Assembly (NCBI GenBank): GCA_937926145.1
Contig: CALANW010000125.1
Span: forward strand, 1 to 26,425
Reading direction: 5' to 3'
DNA: 26,425 bases
Origin: an uncultured Ruminococcus sp.
GTDB taxonomy: Bacteria; Bacillota; Clostridia; Oscillospirales; Ruminococcaceae
Shown piece after piece: positions 7,344 to 14,710 of this stretch (its first letter is position 1; each line of letters opens with the position of its first letter). The notes below the pieces were generated by a model that made no database searches, had not been told where the DNA came from, and saw only the letters and a list, made by a program, of their open reading frames with translations. Both the position numbers and the translations under genes were made by a program.

Positions 7344-9209
7344 ATGGGTGAATTTAATCTTTGCTATGGCTGTATGAATCCTAAGGACTGCGATGAAAAC
7401 GGAGTTTGCAGGATATGCGGCTTTGATGAGAATGCCCCGAGTCTTCCGTCTTATCTTGCGCCCGGAGTGATGCTCCGTGACCGCTATGTTGTGGGAAAAC
7501 TGCTTTCCTATAACGGCGAGAGCGCAAATTATATTGGTTTTGATACAATAACACAGAGCAAGGTAGTTATAAAGGAATATATGCCCGATACTCTCTGCGA
7601 AAGAGAAACGGGAAAAAGTATCCTCGATGTCGCTCCGCAGTATGTTGCACAGTATAAAACACTGATGTCCGAGTTTGTGGAGCTGAACAAAACGCTGTCA
7701 AAAATGCGCAGCCTAAGCCACATTATCCCCGTTGTCGATATGTTCGGCGACAATAACACGGGATATGTCGTGCTTGCGTATTTCGAGGGCGTAACTCTCG
7801 AAAAATACATCGAACACAACGGCGGAAGACTTACATGGGAAACCGTAAGAAGATTCTTTCCGCCGATATTCACAACAGTTTCGCTCGTGCATAACGCAGG
7901 ACTCGTTCACAGAGGCATCTGCCCCGAGAATATCCTTATCGGCGAAAACGGCGATATAAAGCTGACAGGCTTTGCTATTTCCGATGAAAGAACAGCAAAT
8001 ACGGAGATCGCCCCCGAGCTTTACAGCGGTTATGCCGCACCCGAGCAGTACAATTCTTCGGCAAGACAGGGAACGTGGACTGACGTTTACGGCGTTTCGG
8101 CTATGCTTTATAAGGCTCTGACGGGCGTTACACCGCTTGATGCGGCTTCAAGACTTACCGATGATACGCTTGAAACACCCGCTTCGCTCGTTCCCGAAAT
8201 ACCCGAAAGCGTTTCCAACGTTATAATGAGCGGTATGGAGCTGGACGGCGAAAAGAGAATACAGACCGTTACGGAGCTTGTGACAAAGCTTTTCGAGCAG
8301 CCAGAAATAGGCGGTGCGGCTGTAAGACTTTCATCTTCAAGCACACAGACTATAATGATACCTCGCGAAGCACTTCAGCAGGGTCAGCAGCGCTCATCTT
8401 CGGGCGGCAGACCTGCAAAGAAAAAACAGATGAGCAGGCGCGGCGTGTTTATCGCTGTAATGGCGATAATGCTCGGAATAGGAATGTTCTTCCTGCTTAT
8501 ACTTCTGTTTAGCTGGGGCACGGACAATAACAGCGATGTTCCCGAGATAAACCAGATATCCTCCGATACTTCAACGGATTCGGAGAGCGAGCCGACTTCG
8601 ATGCCGACGCTCACCGAAATGACTGAAAAGACCGAAGCTTCGTCCGAATCGAAAAACGAGGAAAACCGTATGCTCTACGTTATGAACGATATCACGGGCA
8701 AAAACTTCGATATCATTCAGCGCTCGGAAAATTACAGCAGCCTTGTTTTCAACCCGATATACGAATACAATGACGAGTACGCAAAGGGACTTATCTTCGA
8801 GCAGTCGATCGAAAAGGGCGACAACTACGAAGAGGGAACAGAGATCACCGTCAAGGTAAGTATGGGTCCGAAGCTTGTTACGATACCCGACTATATTTCG
8901 CTCTCCAAGAAAGATTATTTCGCAATGCTCGGCGAGCTTGGAATAAAGTATGAGGAAAAAGAGATCGAAACGAGCGATGTCAAGGAAGGCTATGTTGTAA
9001 AGCTCAGCAAGGACGCAGGTGAAACGATAGATGTTGAAAAGGGCGAAGTTCTGACCGTATTTATCGCGAAAAATCCTCCCGAAACAGAGCCGTCCGAAAC
9101 GACAAAGTCAAAGGATAAAGATAAGGACAAGGTCGCAGACAATGTCCATCAGCCTGATGTTACTGAGTCAACACTCGAACCCGATGTTTTTGTAACACTT
9201 TTTGATTAA
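7344..9209 (+). CDS. Zinc-ribbon / Ser-Thr kinase-like (predicted pseudokinase) / PASTA membrane protein
   Basis: The 621-residue protein has, in order, a CxxC-x11-CxxC zinc ribbon (C7, C10, C22, C25), a kinase-like domain at about 48-320, a basic linker, one membrane span at about 367-391, an acidic Ser/Thr-rich spacer and two PASTA domains (about 443-508 and 510-577) outside the cell. K77 (VVIKEY), N196 and the APE motif (A232-P233-E234) are kept. The HRD catalytic Asp is Gly191 (HRGICPEN), DFG is replaced by Gly209-Phe-Ala, and the Gly-rich loop is degenerate. Canonical PASTA kinases sense peptidoglycan and phosphorylate cell-envelope targets. This one probably binds muropeptide outside but lacks the usual phosphotransfer residues. 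The ATG at 7344 follows GGGAGG. It has its own promoter and terminator. Confidence 0.9.
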   Translation: MGEFNLCYGCMNPKDCDENGVCRICGFDENAPSLPSYLAPGVMLRDRYVVGKLLSYNGESANYIGFDTITQSKVVIKEYMPDTLCERETGKSILDVAPQYVAQYKTLMSEFVELNKTLSKMRSLSHIIPVVDMFGDNNTGYVVLAYFEGVTLEKYIEHNGGRLTWETVRRFFPPIFTTVSLVHNAGLVHRGICPENILIGENGDIKLTGFAISDERTANTEIAPELYSGYAAPEQYNSSARQGTWTDVYGVSAMLYKALTGVTPLDAASRLTDDTLETPASLVPEIPESVSNVIMSGMELDGEKRIQTVTELVTKLFEQPEIGGAAVRLSSSSTQTIMIPREALQQGQQRSSSGGRPAKKKQMSRRGVFIAVMAIMLGIGMFFLLILLFSWGTDNNSDVPEINQISSDTSTDSESEPTSMPTLTEMTEKTEASSESKNEENRMLYVMNDITGKNFDIIQRSENYSSLVFNPIYEYNDEYAKGLIFEQSIEKGDNYEEGTEITVKVSMGPKLVTIPDYISLSKKDYFAMLGELGIKYEEKEIETSDVKEGYVVKLSKDAGETIDVEKGEVLTVFIAKNPPETEPSETTKSKDKDKDKVADNVHQPDVTESTLEPDVFVTLFD

Positions 9210-9213
9210 TGAA

Positions 9214-9245
9214 AATGCGCCGACGGAAAATGTCGGCGCATTTTT
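9214..9245 (+). terminator. Rho-independent terminator after the kinase-like gene
   Basis: An 11-bp stem (9214-9224 with 9232-9242), GC-rich core, a 7-base loop and a short T-run, five bases after the stop codon. Confidence 0.9.
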
Positions 9246-9282
9246 GTAAAAATGAACAAAATGTAAAATGTGAAATATATGG

Positions 9283-9311
9283 TTGACAGAAGTATTGTTA
9301 TGTGATAAAAT
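9283..9311 (+). promoter_or_regulatory. Sigma-A promoter for the aldolase-family gene
   Basis: Consensus TTGACA (9283-9288), a 17-bp spacer and TAAAAT (9306-9311). Transcription should start near 9318, leaving a leader of about 84 bases that holds the repeats at 9330-9379. Confidence 0.82.
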
Positions 9312-9329
9312 ATCAAATGTAGTAAATAC

Positions 9330-9379
9330 ACTTTAGCACCAAAAAGCTTAAAAGCATAAAAGCTTAAAATCGCTAAAGT
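9330..9379 (+). repeat. Direct and inverted repeats in the leader of the aldolase-family gene
   Basis: Two identical copies of AAAAGCTTAAAA (9342-9353 and 9358-9369), themselves near-palindromic, are separated by GCAT. They are bracketed by a perfect 8-bp inverted repeat, ACTTTAGC (9330-9337) and GCTAAAGT (9372-9379). The set lies between the predicted transcription start and the ribosome binding site. It could be an operator for a dimeric repressor or an mRNA fold. The pattern is seen; the role is inferred. Confidence 0.6.
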
Positions 9380-9401
9380 ATCAAGGAAGGAATGTTTATA
9401 A

Positions 9402-10382
9402 ATGTTAGAAAAAAAAGGCGACCTTATGTCATACAGACCTGACATCAAGCTCCTCGATGCAACTATCCGTGACGGCGGACTTGTAAACAATTTCAGATTT
9501 TCTGATGAGTTCGTAAAGGAACTTTATAAGACCAACGTCAAAGCAGGCGTTGAATATATGGAATTCGGCTATAAGGCTTCAAAGGATCTCTTCAAGGTTG
9601 AAGATTTCGGCAAGTGGAAGTTCTGTGACGAAGAGGATATCCGCGCTATCGTAGGCGAAAACAACACCAACCTCAAGCTCACAGTTATGGCTGACGTTGG
9701 ACGCTGCGACTACAAAAAGGATATTATCCCTAAGGACGAGAGCGTTATCGATATGATCCGTATCGCTACATACACTCACCAGATGCCAGGCGCTATCGAA
9801 ATGATAAATTACTGCCACGACCTCGGCTACGAAACGACTATCAACATTATGGCTATTTCCGCAGCTAAGGAAGAGGACGTAAAGAAGTCGCTCGAAATGG
9901 TATGCAATTCTCCTGTTGACGTTATCTACCTCGTTGACAGCTACGGTTCACTTTACCCCGAGCAGATACGCGAGATGACCAAGATGTACTGCGCTGCGGC
10001 CGAATCCTGCGGCAAGAAGGTCGGACTCCATATGCACAATAACCAGCAGCTTGCATTCGCAAACACTATCGAAGGTATTGCTTTCGGCGCAAGCTTCGCA
10101 GATGCAACAATGAGCGGTATGGGAAGAGGCGCAGGCAACTGCTTTATGGAACAGATGCTCGCCTTCCTCAAGAACCCGAACTACAACCTTTCTCCTGCAC
10201 TCAAGTTCGTTGAGAAGTATATCTCTCAGGAAAGAGAAAAGGGTTCTGTATGGGGCTACGATGTGCCTTATATGCTCACAGGCGTTCTTAACCGCCACCC
10301 AAGAGCTGCTATCGCATTCATCAAGGATCAGAAGACCGATTACGATGATTTTTATCAGGATCTTCTCTACGAGCTTTCATAA
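9402..10382 (+). CDS. DRE-TIM metallolyase / HMGL-like aldolase-family protein
   Basis: A 326-residue TIM-barrel enzyme of the HMGL-like superfamily that includes 4-hydroxy-2-oxovalerate aldolase, isopropylmalate synthase and HMG-CoA lyase. The N-terminal LLDATIRDGG (R23, D24) holds the Arg-Asp of the signature and a metal ligand. H210-M-H212 gives the two His metal ligands, followed by NNQQLA, and the MSGMGRGAGN segment closes the barrel motif. No acyl-CoA-binding extension or LeuA-type regulatory domain is present, so it most resembles the 4-hydroxy-2-oxovalerate aldolase branch, but the substrate is uncertain. The start at 9402 follows AAGGAAGGA; an internal ATG at 9426 is less well placed. 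It is a single-gene transcript with its own promoter and terminator. Confidence 0.88.
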   Translation: MLEKKGDLMSYRPDIKLLDATIRDGGLVNNFRFSDEFVKELYKTNVKAGVEYMEFGYKASKDLFKVEDFGKWKFCDEEDIRAIVGENNTNLKLTVMADVGRCDYKKDIIPKDESVIDMIRIATYTHQMPGAIEMINYCHDLGYETTINIMAISAAKEEDVKKSLEMVCNSPVDVIYLVDSYGSLYPEQIREMTKMYCAAAESCGKKVGLHMHNNQQLAFANTIEGIAFGASFADATMSGMGRGAGNCFMEQMLAFLKNPNYNLSPALKFVEKYISQEREKGSVWGYDVPYMLTGVLNRHPRAAIAFIKDQKTDYDDFYQDLLYELS

Positions 10383-10395
10383 TTGAATAAAAAGC

Positions 10396-10428
10396 AAGCC
10401 GACTGCGTAAAAACAGTCGGCTTTTTTT
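10396..10428 (+). terminator. Rho-independent terminator after the aldolase-family gene
   Basis: A perfect 10-bp stem (10396-10405 with 10414-10423), an 8-base loop and seven T's. Confidence 0.92.
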
Positions 10429-10437
10429 ATATGTATA

Positions 10438-10539
10438 ATACTAAACACCAATAAAATAAAGAAAAAAATCTGCGCCGAAATCACATATATTCAAGATTGT
10501 CGGCTTGATTTTTTCTAAATTTTAAATGGTGTTTAGTAT
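10438..10539. repeat. 102-bp MITE-like inverted repeat
   Basis: Terminal inverted repeats of 13 perfect bases, ATACTAAACACCA (10438-10450) and its complement (10527-10539). The complementarity continues imperfectly inward (arms about 10438-10477 and 10501-10539), leaving a 23-base centre. It contains no open frame and lies between the aldolase terminator and the tRNA terminator. The shape fits a small non-autonomous element or a long RNA hairpin. A TA duplication at the ends is possible but not decisive. Confidence 0.6.
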
Positions 10540-10550
10540 AAAAATACGCA

Positions 10551-10583
10551 AAATAAAAAGCCTTGTGAATAAACACAAGGCTT
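10551..10583 (-). terminator. Rho-independent terminator of tRNA-Arg
   Basis: On the minus strand, a 10-bp stem (10583-10574 with 10567-10558) and 6-base loop is followed by a T-rich tract (10559-10551). It starts 9 bases after the encoded CCA end of the tRNA. Confidence 0.88.
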
Positions 10584-10591
10584 AGTCTGTT

Positions 10592-10668
10592 TGGTGCGCT
10601 GCAAGGGACTCGAACCCCTGACCTACTGGTTCGTAGCCAGTCACTCTATCCAGCTGAGCTAGCAACGC
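10592..10668 (-). tRNA. tRNA-Arg (anticodon ACG)
   Basis: A 77-base cloverleaf read on the minus strand. The acceptor stem GCGTTGC pairs with GCAGCGC (one G-U), the D-stem is GCTC/GAGT, the anticodon stem ACTGG/CCAGT has loop CTACGAA, the variable loop is 5 bases, and the T-loop is TTCGAGT. The ACG anticodon reads CGN arginine codons after A34-to-inosine editing. The CCA end is encoded (10594-10592). It has its own promoter and terminator, so it is transcribed alone. Confidence 0.97.
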
Positions 10669-10688
10669 ATCTTCAATCAGCATAATTT

Positions 10689-10717
10689 ATTATAGCACTA
10701 TGCAAGCCATTTGTCAA
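10689..10717 (-). promoter_or_regulatory. Sigma-A promoter of tRNA-Arg
   Basis: On the minus strand, a perfect TTGACA (10717-10712), a 17-bp spacer ending in TGC, and a perfect TATAAT (10694-10689), 21 bases upstream of the tRNA 5' end. This is the strongest promoter in the window by consensus. Confidence 0.92.
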
Positions 10718-10804
10718 GGGTTTTTGCAGAATTTTTCGGAAAAATTTTTGATGAAATTTCTTGTACGGAAAAAACGGCTATTCTGCGAGCTTTTTCGATT
10801 TTCA

Positions 10805-10833
10805 TTGACTTTTAAAAATAAATGTGATAAAAT
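10805..10833 (+). promoter_or_regulatory. Sigma-A promoter of the alpha/beta hydrolase
   Basis: TTGACT (10805-10810), a 17-bp spacer and TAAAAT (10828-10833), 48 bases before the chosen start. The non-coding interval 10383-10881 otherwise holds the terminators, inverted repeat and tRNA listed separately. Confidence 0.78.
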
Positions 10834-10881
10834 TAAATAAATGAAAATATGACCTCTTTTTTACAGAAAGGTTGGATAGAA

Positions 10882-11838
10882 ATGAAAAAATCAGTAAAGG
10901 TGATACTTTCCGCATCCGCAGCGATAACGGCAATATGCGCAGTTGCAGCAAAGCTTTTCTGCGTTTATTCACTCAAAGCAGGGGAGAAAGGCTTCACCGT
11001 TGATAAACTTCCGCAGAATACCAAGAAAGAAGCCGATGAAAAACGCGATATCCTCAAAAACCGCACCAAGGAATATACCGAGTGGTTCAAGGCTCATTCC
11101 GAGGACGTTTTCCTGCTCACGAAAAGCGGCATAAAAGTCCACGCCGTTCTGAGTATGGCTGAAAAACATTCGCGCAAGTACATTATAATGTGCCACGGCT
11201 ACAAGGGCAGCGCGTATAACCTCGGTTTTCAGGCTTATAACTTCACCAAAATGGGATATAACGTCCTTGCAATTGACGGCAGAGCCTCGGGAAGAACAGA
11301 GGGCGGCTATATCGGTATGGGATACCTCGAAAAATCCGACCTCAAAGGCTATGTGAACTTTATCCTTGCCCGTGATCCGCAGGCACAGATAGCTCTTTAT
11401 GGCATCTCAATGGGCGCAGCCGAGGTAATGATGGCTTCCGCAGACGGTCTGCCGCAGAATGTAAAGGCGATCGTCGAGGACAGCGGCTATTCCGATGTAT
11501 GGTCGATGATGAAGCGTCAGACGCGCGATACACTGCATATTTTCCCCGACCCGATAGTGTTCCTCGCTTCGCTTTACGCGAAGTTCGTCATCGGTCTTGA
11601 CTTCAAAAAAGCAAGCGCCGTTGAAGCTGTAAAAAATACGAATATCCCGATACTTTTCATTCAGGGCACAGAGGATAAGTGCATACCGTTTGAAATGTTC
11701 GATACATTGTATAAGAGCTGCGCAAGCGAAAAGGAAACCTACGTTGTCGAGGGCGCAGACCACATGCAGTGCGACGTGATCGACCCCGAAAAATACTATC
11801 GCACGGTCGATAATTTCCTTAGCAAATATATAAAGTAA
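10882..11838 (+). CDS. Membrane-anchored alpha/beta hydrolase
   Basis: A 318-residue serine hydrolase with an uncleaved-looking N-terminal hydrophobic segment (about 5-28), so the catalytic part is probably held at the outer face of the membrane. The nucleophile elbow is G-I-S176-M-G, the oxyanion-side motif is CHGYKGS, and the likely triad partners are D265 (GTEDKCIPF) and H294 (ADHMQ). It resembles the B. subtilis YqkD-like or dipeptidyl-peptidase-related alpha/beta hydrolases of Firmicutes; the substrate is unknown. The frame opens at 10849, but the ATG at 10882 follows CAGAAAGGTTGG and starts a typical MKK signal/anchor. It is transcribed alone, convergent with the ispE operon. Confidence 0.88.
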   Translation: MKKSVKVILSASAAITAICAVAAKLFCVYSLKAGEKGFTVDKLPQNTKKEADEKRDILKNRTKEYTEWFKAHSEDVFLLTKSGIKVHAVLSMAEKHSRKYIIMCHGYKGSAYNLGFQAYNFTKMGYNVLAIDGRASGRTEGGYIGMGYLEKSDLKGYVNFILARDPQAQIALYGISMGAAEVMMASADGLPQNVKAIVEDSGYSDVWSMMKRQTRDTLHIFPDPIVFLASLYAKFVIGLDFKKASAVEAVKNTNIPILFIQGTEDKCIPFEMFDTLYKSCASEKETYVVEGADHMQCDVIDPEKYYRTVDNFLSKYIK

Positions 11839-11843
11839 AAAAT

Positions 11844-11885
11844 AAATGCGTTTTCCGAGCTATGTGCAAGGAAAACGCATTTTTA
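11844..11885. terminator. Bidirectional terminator between hydrolase and ispE
   Basis: A perfect 13-bp stem (11844-11856 with 11870-11882) with T-rich tracts on both strands. It serves the hydrolase gene on the plus strand and, 16 bases past its stop, the lrp-aminotransferase-ispE operon on the minus strand. Confidence 0.9.
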
Positions 11886-11900
11886 TTTCTTCGGAAATAA

Positions 11901-12752
11901 TTATTCAATTGCTTTGGGGGAAAATCCGCATATCTCAGCGAAGAACCCAAGTTCAACAAGCTTTTTTCGGCAGCTTTCGGCATTTTCAAGTTTGGAAAAC
12001 AACCCAAATACAGCCGAGCCGCTTCCGCTCATCTGTGAGAGCGAAGCGCCGCTGTTTTTCATCTCCGAAATTACAGCTTCGACTTCGGGATCATCCGAAA
12101 CCGCTTCAAAATCGTTGGTGCAAAGCTTTGCCCAGCTTTCAAATCCGCCGCTGAAGTCGGAAACTTCCCACGGGGAATGTTTTATCTCTGCGCTGTCGAT
12201 CTTGGCGTATGCTTCTTTGGTGGAAACGCCAAGCTTTCCTTTTGCGATAAGAACACATTCACATTCAAGCGGTGAAATGGGAGTTATTACTTCTCCGATG
12301 CCCTCGCAAAGTGCAGTTCCGCCCATAATGCAGAACGGAACGTCTGCACCGACCGAAGCACCTATCTTACAAAGCGTTTCGCGTGAAAAATCACAGTCGT
12401 AAAGCTTGTTCAAACAGCATATAACGGCGGCGGCATCAGCACTTCCTCCGCCAAGTCCCGCCTCGGACGGGATATGCTTTTCAATGCTTATCTTCACGCC
12501 TTTGTCGGCAATATCAGCGAAGCGGAAAAACTCACGGGCGGCTTTGTATGCGATGTTCTGCTCGCCCGAGGGTATTCCACCGCCGCAAATTACTTCAATT
12601 TCGGCGGAAGAAGTTTTTTCAACCGTCACAACATCGTGAAGCGAAATGCTCTGCATAATGCTCCGCAGGGTGTGATAGCCGTTCGGAAGTCTGCCCGTGA
12701 TGTTGAGGGTCAGATTTATCTTTGCATTCGCCTTTACAGAAAGCTTATCCAT
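11901..12752 (-). CDS. ispE: 4-diphosphocytidyl-2-C-methyl-D-erythritol kinase
   Basis: A GHMP-family kinase of the MEP isoprenoid pathway that phosphorylates CDP-methylerythritol. The 283-residue product has NAKINLTL with K11 near the N-terminus, the ATP-binding PSEAGLGGGSADAAA motif around 95-109, the GADVPF segment with D137, and the C-terminal MSGSGSAVFGLF motif. The frame opens upstream with TTG (12773), but the ATG at 12752 gives the usual length. It overlaps the end of the aminotransferase gene by 8 bases and has no strong ribosome binding site, so translational coupling is likely. Last gene of its operon. Confidence 0.95.
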   Translation of the reverse strand: MDKLSVKANAKINLTLNITGRLPNGYHTLRSIMQSISLHDVVTVEKTSSAEIEVICGGGIPSGEQNIAYKAAREFFRFADIADKGVKISIEKHIPSEAGLGGGSADAAAVICCLNKLYDCDFSRETLCKIGASVGADVPFCIMGGTALCEGIGEVITPISPLECECVLIAKGKLGVSTKEAYAKIDSAEIKHSPWEVSDFSGGFESWAKLCTNDFEAVSDDPEVEAVISEMKNSGASLSQMSGSGSAVFGLFSKLENAESCRKKLVELGFFAEICGFSPKAIE

Positions 12753-13926
12753 TGTTCTTTTTGAGGTCGTCAAGGTATTCTCTTATCGCTTCAACAGCGG
12801 TTTTGAGGTGCTGGAGCGAATAAGCGTAGGAAACTCTTATGTAACCCTCGCCGCAAGCTCCGAACGCATCGCCCGGAACAACAGCGACCTTGTGCTTGTA
12901 AAGCAGATCCTCGCAGAACTGCTGGCTTGTAAGTCCCGTTGACTTTATGCAGGGGAAAACATAGAACGCACCGCCGGGCTCAAAGCAGGTAAGACCAAGC
13001 TCGTTGAAAGCGTTGACGATATATCTGCGGCGCATATCGTATTCTTTTACCATTGACTGAACGTCATCGTCACATTTTTCAAGCGCATCGATAGCGGCAT
13101 ACTGTGAAACGGTAGGGGAACACATGATAGCGTATTGGTGGATTTTGAGCATCTGCGAAACAAGCGGCTTCGGACCTGCAAGATATCCGAGTCGCCAGCC
13201 TGTCATTGCGAATGCCTTTGAAAAGCCGTTTACATAGATAGTTCTTTCCTGCATACCGTCGATCTCGGCAATGGAAACGTGCTTGCCGTGATAGGAAAGC
13301 TCGGAGTAAATTTCGTCCGTGAGAACGAGGATATTCGTTCCCCGAAGAACTTCGGCAATGGCTTCAAGCTCGGGTCTTGTCATAATTGCGCCCGTCGGAT
13401 TGTTCGGGAACGGGAGAATAAGAAGCTTTGTCTTATCGGTGATCTTGGCGCGAAGAGCCTCGGCTGTGAGTTTGAAGTTGTCCTCGGGCTTAGTTTCGAT
13501 TACAACGGGAACGCCGTGCATAATGTCAACGATAGGCTTGTAGCATACGAAAGACGGCTCAACAACGAGAACTTCGTCGCCCGGGTCAACAACGGCTCTT
13601 ATGCAGAGGTCGATAGCCTCCGAACCGCCGACCGTTACGATTATTTCATCCTTAGGGTCATATTTAAGGTTATATTTGCGTTCAAGATATTTTGAGATCG
13701 CACAGCGGAGTTCAAGAAGTCCTGCATTTGCGGTGTAAACTGTCTTGCCCTGCTGGAGAGTTGTTATAGCCTTGCTGCGTATCGTCCACGGAGTGGCAAA
13801 GTCGGGTTCGCCGACACCGAGCGAGATAACTCCCTCCATTGAGTTTGCAATATCAAAAAATTTACGAATTCCCGACGGCTTTATCTCCTTGCACTTGTCG
13901 GAAAGTATTCGGTCATAGTCCATCAT
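12745..13926 (-). CDS. PLP-dependent aminotransferase, class I (aspartate/PatA-like)
   Basis: A 393-residue fold-type I aminotransferase. Visible features are VISLGVGEPDFATP at the N-terminus, PFPNNPTGA, TDEIYSEL with the Asp that contacts the pyridine nitrogen, and the PLP Lys237 in NGFSKAFAMTGWRLGY. Family comparison puts it with aspartate or N-acetyl-diaminopimelate aminotransferases (PatA group) of Firmicutes; the exact substrate is open. Its ATG at 13926 overlaps the lrp stop by four bases (ATGA). An AAAGGAG lies 12 bases upstream, inside lrp, and a second ATG follows directly. Pairing with an Lrp-type regulator suggests control by an amino acid. Confidence 0.92.
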   Translation of the reverse strand: MMDYDRILSDKCKEIKPSGIRKFFDIANSMEGVISLGVGEPDFATPWTIRSKAITTLQQGKTVYTANAGLLELRCAISKYLERKYNLKYDPKDEIIVTVGGSEAIDLCIRAVVDPGDEVLVVEPSFVCYKPIVDIMHGVPVVIETKPEDNFKLTAEALRAKITDKTKLLILPFPNNPTGAIMTRPELEAIAEVLRGTNILVLTDEIYSELSYHGKHVSIAEIDGMQERTIYVNGFSKAFAMTGWRLGYLAGPKPLVSQMLKIHQYAIMCSPTVSQYAAIDALEKCDDDVQSMVKEYDMRRRYIVNAFNELGLTCFEPGGAFYVFPCIKSTGLTSQQFCEDLLYKHKVAVVPGDAFGACGEGYIRVSYAYSLQHLKTAVEAIREYLDDLKKNNG

Positions 13927-14402
13927 GGAGAAACGAAACTCCTTTCATCTTTGTCATCGGCATTTATCATAAAGCCCTTATCCTTGTATTTTTTGAGGAA
14001 GAAGTGCGTAGATGTTGATACGATGCCCTCAATAGTGGAAAGACGCTGTGCAACGAACAGCGCGATCTCCTTATAGTTTGTACCGCTTATGGTAACGGCG
14101 AGGTCGAATGCGCCCGACATAAGCGTAAGGCTCTCAACTTCTCCGTATGATAAGATTTTCTTGGCAATGGCGTCAAAGCCGAATTCAGCTGTCGGAGTCA
14201 CCTTTACTGCAATGAACGCGGTAACGTTGTCCTTATCTGCGAGTTCGTCATTGAGGATGGCGGAATAGCCCTTTATAACGCCGCTGCTTTCATATTCTTT
14301 TATTTTTGCCGCGACCGCTTCTTCGGTGCTGCCGGTCATTGAGGCGATTTCCTTGTTGGAAAGCCGAGCGTTCTGCTTGAGGAGTTTTAAAATATTGTCC
14401 AT
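13923..14402 (-). CDS. Lrp/AsnC-family transcriptional regulator
   Basis: A 159-residue regulator with an N-terminal winged helix-turn-helix (LLKQNARLSNKEIASMTGSTEEAVAAKIKEYESSGVI split over residues about 6-44) and a C-terminal RAM/ACT-like effector domain (about 65-145). These proteins bind amino acids and control amino-acid metabolism genes. It is first in the operon with the aminotransferase and ispE, and overlaps the aminotransferase by four bases, so the enzyme is a likely target. The start is preceded by AAAGGATG. The effector is unknown. Confidence 0.93.
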   Translation of the reverse strand: MDNILKLLKQNARLSNKEIASMTGSTEEAVAAKIKEYESSGVIKGYSAILNDELADKDNVTAFIAVKVTPTAEFGFDAIAKKILSYGEVESLTLMSGAFDLAVTISGTNYKEIALFVAQRLSTIEGIVSTSTHFFLKKYKDKGFMINADDKDERSFVSP

Positions 14403-14464
14403 TACAACCCATCCTTTTTTTCAGAATCTACAGCAAGTTTTATCGGTTTGCTGCGATACATATT

Positions 14465-14493
14465 ATTATAGCACATAAGAAAAGCAAAGTCTA
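14465..14493 (-). promoter_or_regulatory. Sigma-A promoter of the lrp-aminotransferase-ispE operon
   Basis: On the minus strand, TAGACT (14493-14488), a 17-bp spacer and TATAAT (14470-14465) with an upstream TGC (extended -10). It lies 63 bases upstream of the regulator's start codon. Confidence 0.75.
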
Positions 14494-14528
14494 TAACTTT
14501 TTTTGACATTTTGCAAAGCCTTTCCGAA

Positions 14529-14544
14529 TTGTCATTTCTGACAA
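14529..14544. promoter_or_regulatory. Short palindrome in the lrp/ACT intergenic region, possible operator
   Basis: TTGTCA and TGACAA form a perfect 6-bp inverted repeat around TTTC, 36 bases upstream of the lrp -35 box. Lrp proteins bind imperfect palindromes, so this could be an operator, but there is no direct support. The 308-base interval 14403-14710 otherwise holds the two divergent promoters and AT-rich sequence. Confidence 0.3.
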
Positions 14545-14655
14545 AAAACACGGTGTAAGGTGGAAAAAGAGTTTTCTTATATGAAAAGCCATAAGTTTGT
14601 TAATAATTTAACTTTAAATTTGTTTAAATTTAGTCTATTTTTGCGGAAAAGGTTG

Positions 14656-14664
14656 TGCTATAAT
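14656..14664 (+). promoter_or_regulatory. Extended -10 promoter of the ACT/PFL operon
   Basis: TGCTATAAT is a perfect extended -10 box. The -35 position at 17-bp spacing (TATTTT) is weak. It is 47 bases before the start codon of the ACT gene. Confidence 0.7.
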
Positions 14665-14710
14665 ATCTTGTATATATTGTATATAAAATAATTTTCGGAG
14701 GTTTCTTTTT

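Noticed and set aside
9318..9401. Known riboswitch in the aldolase leader
   Set aside because: The leader is short, AT-rich and repeat-based; no conserved aptamer core was recognised.
10592..10668. tRNA-Arg as an integration site of a genomic island
   Set aside because: No integrase gene or repeat of the tRNA 3' end was seen in the window; flanking genes are housekeeping.
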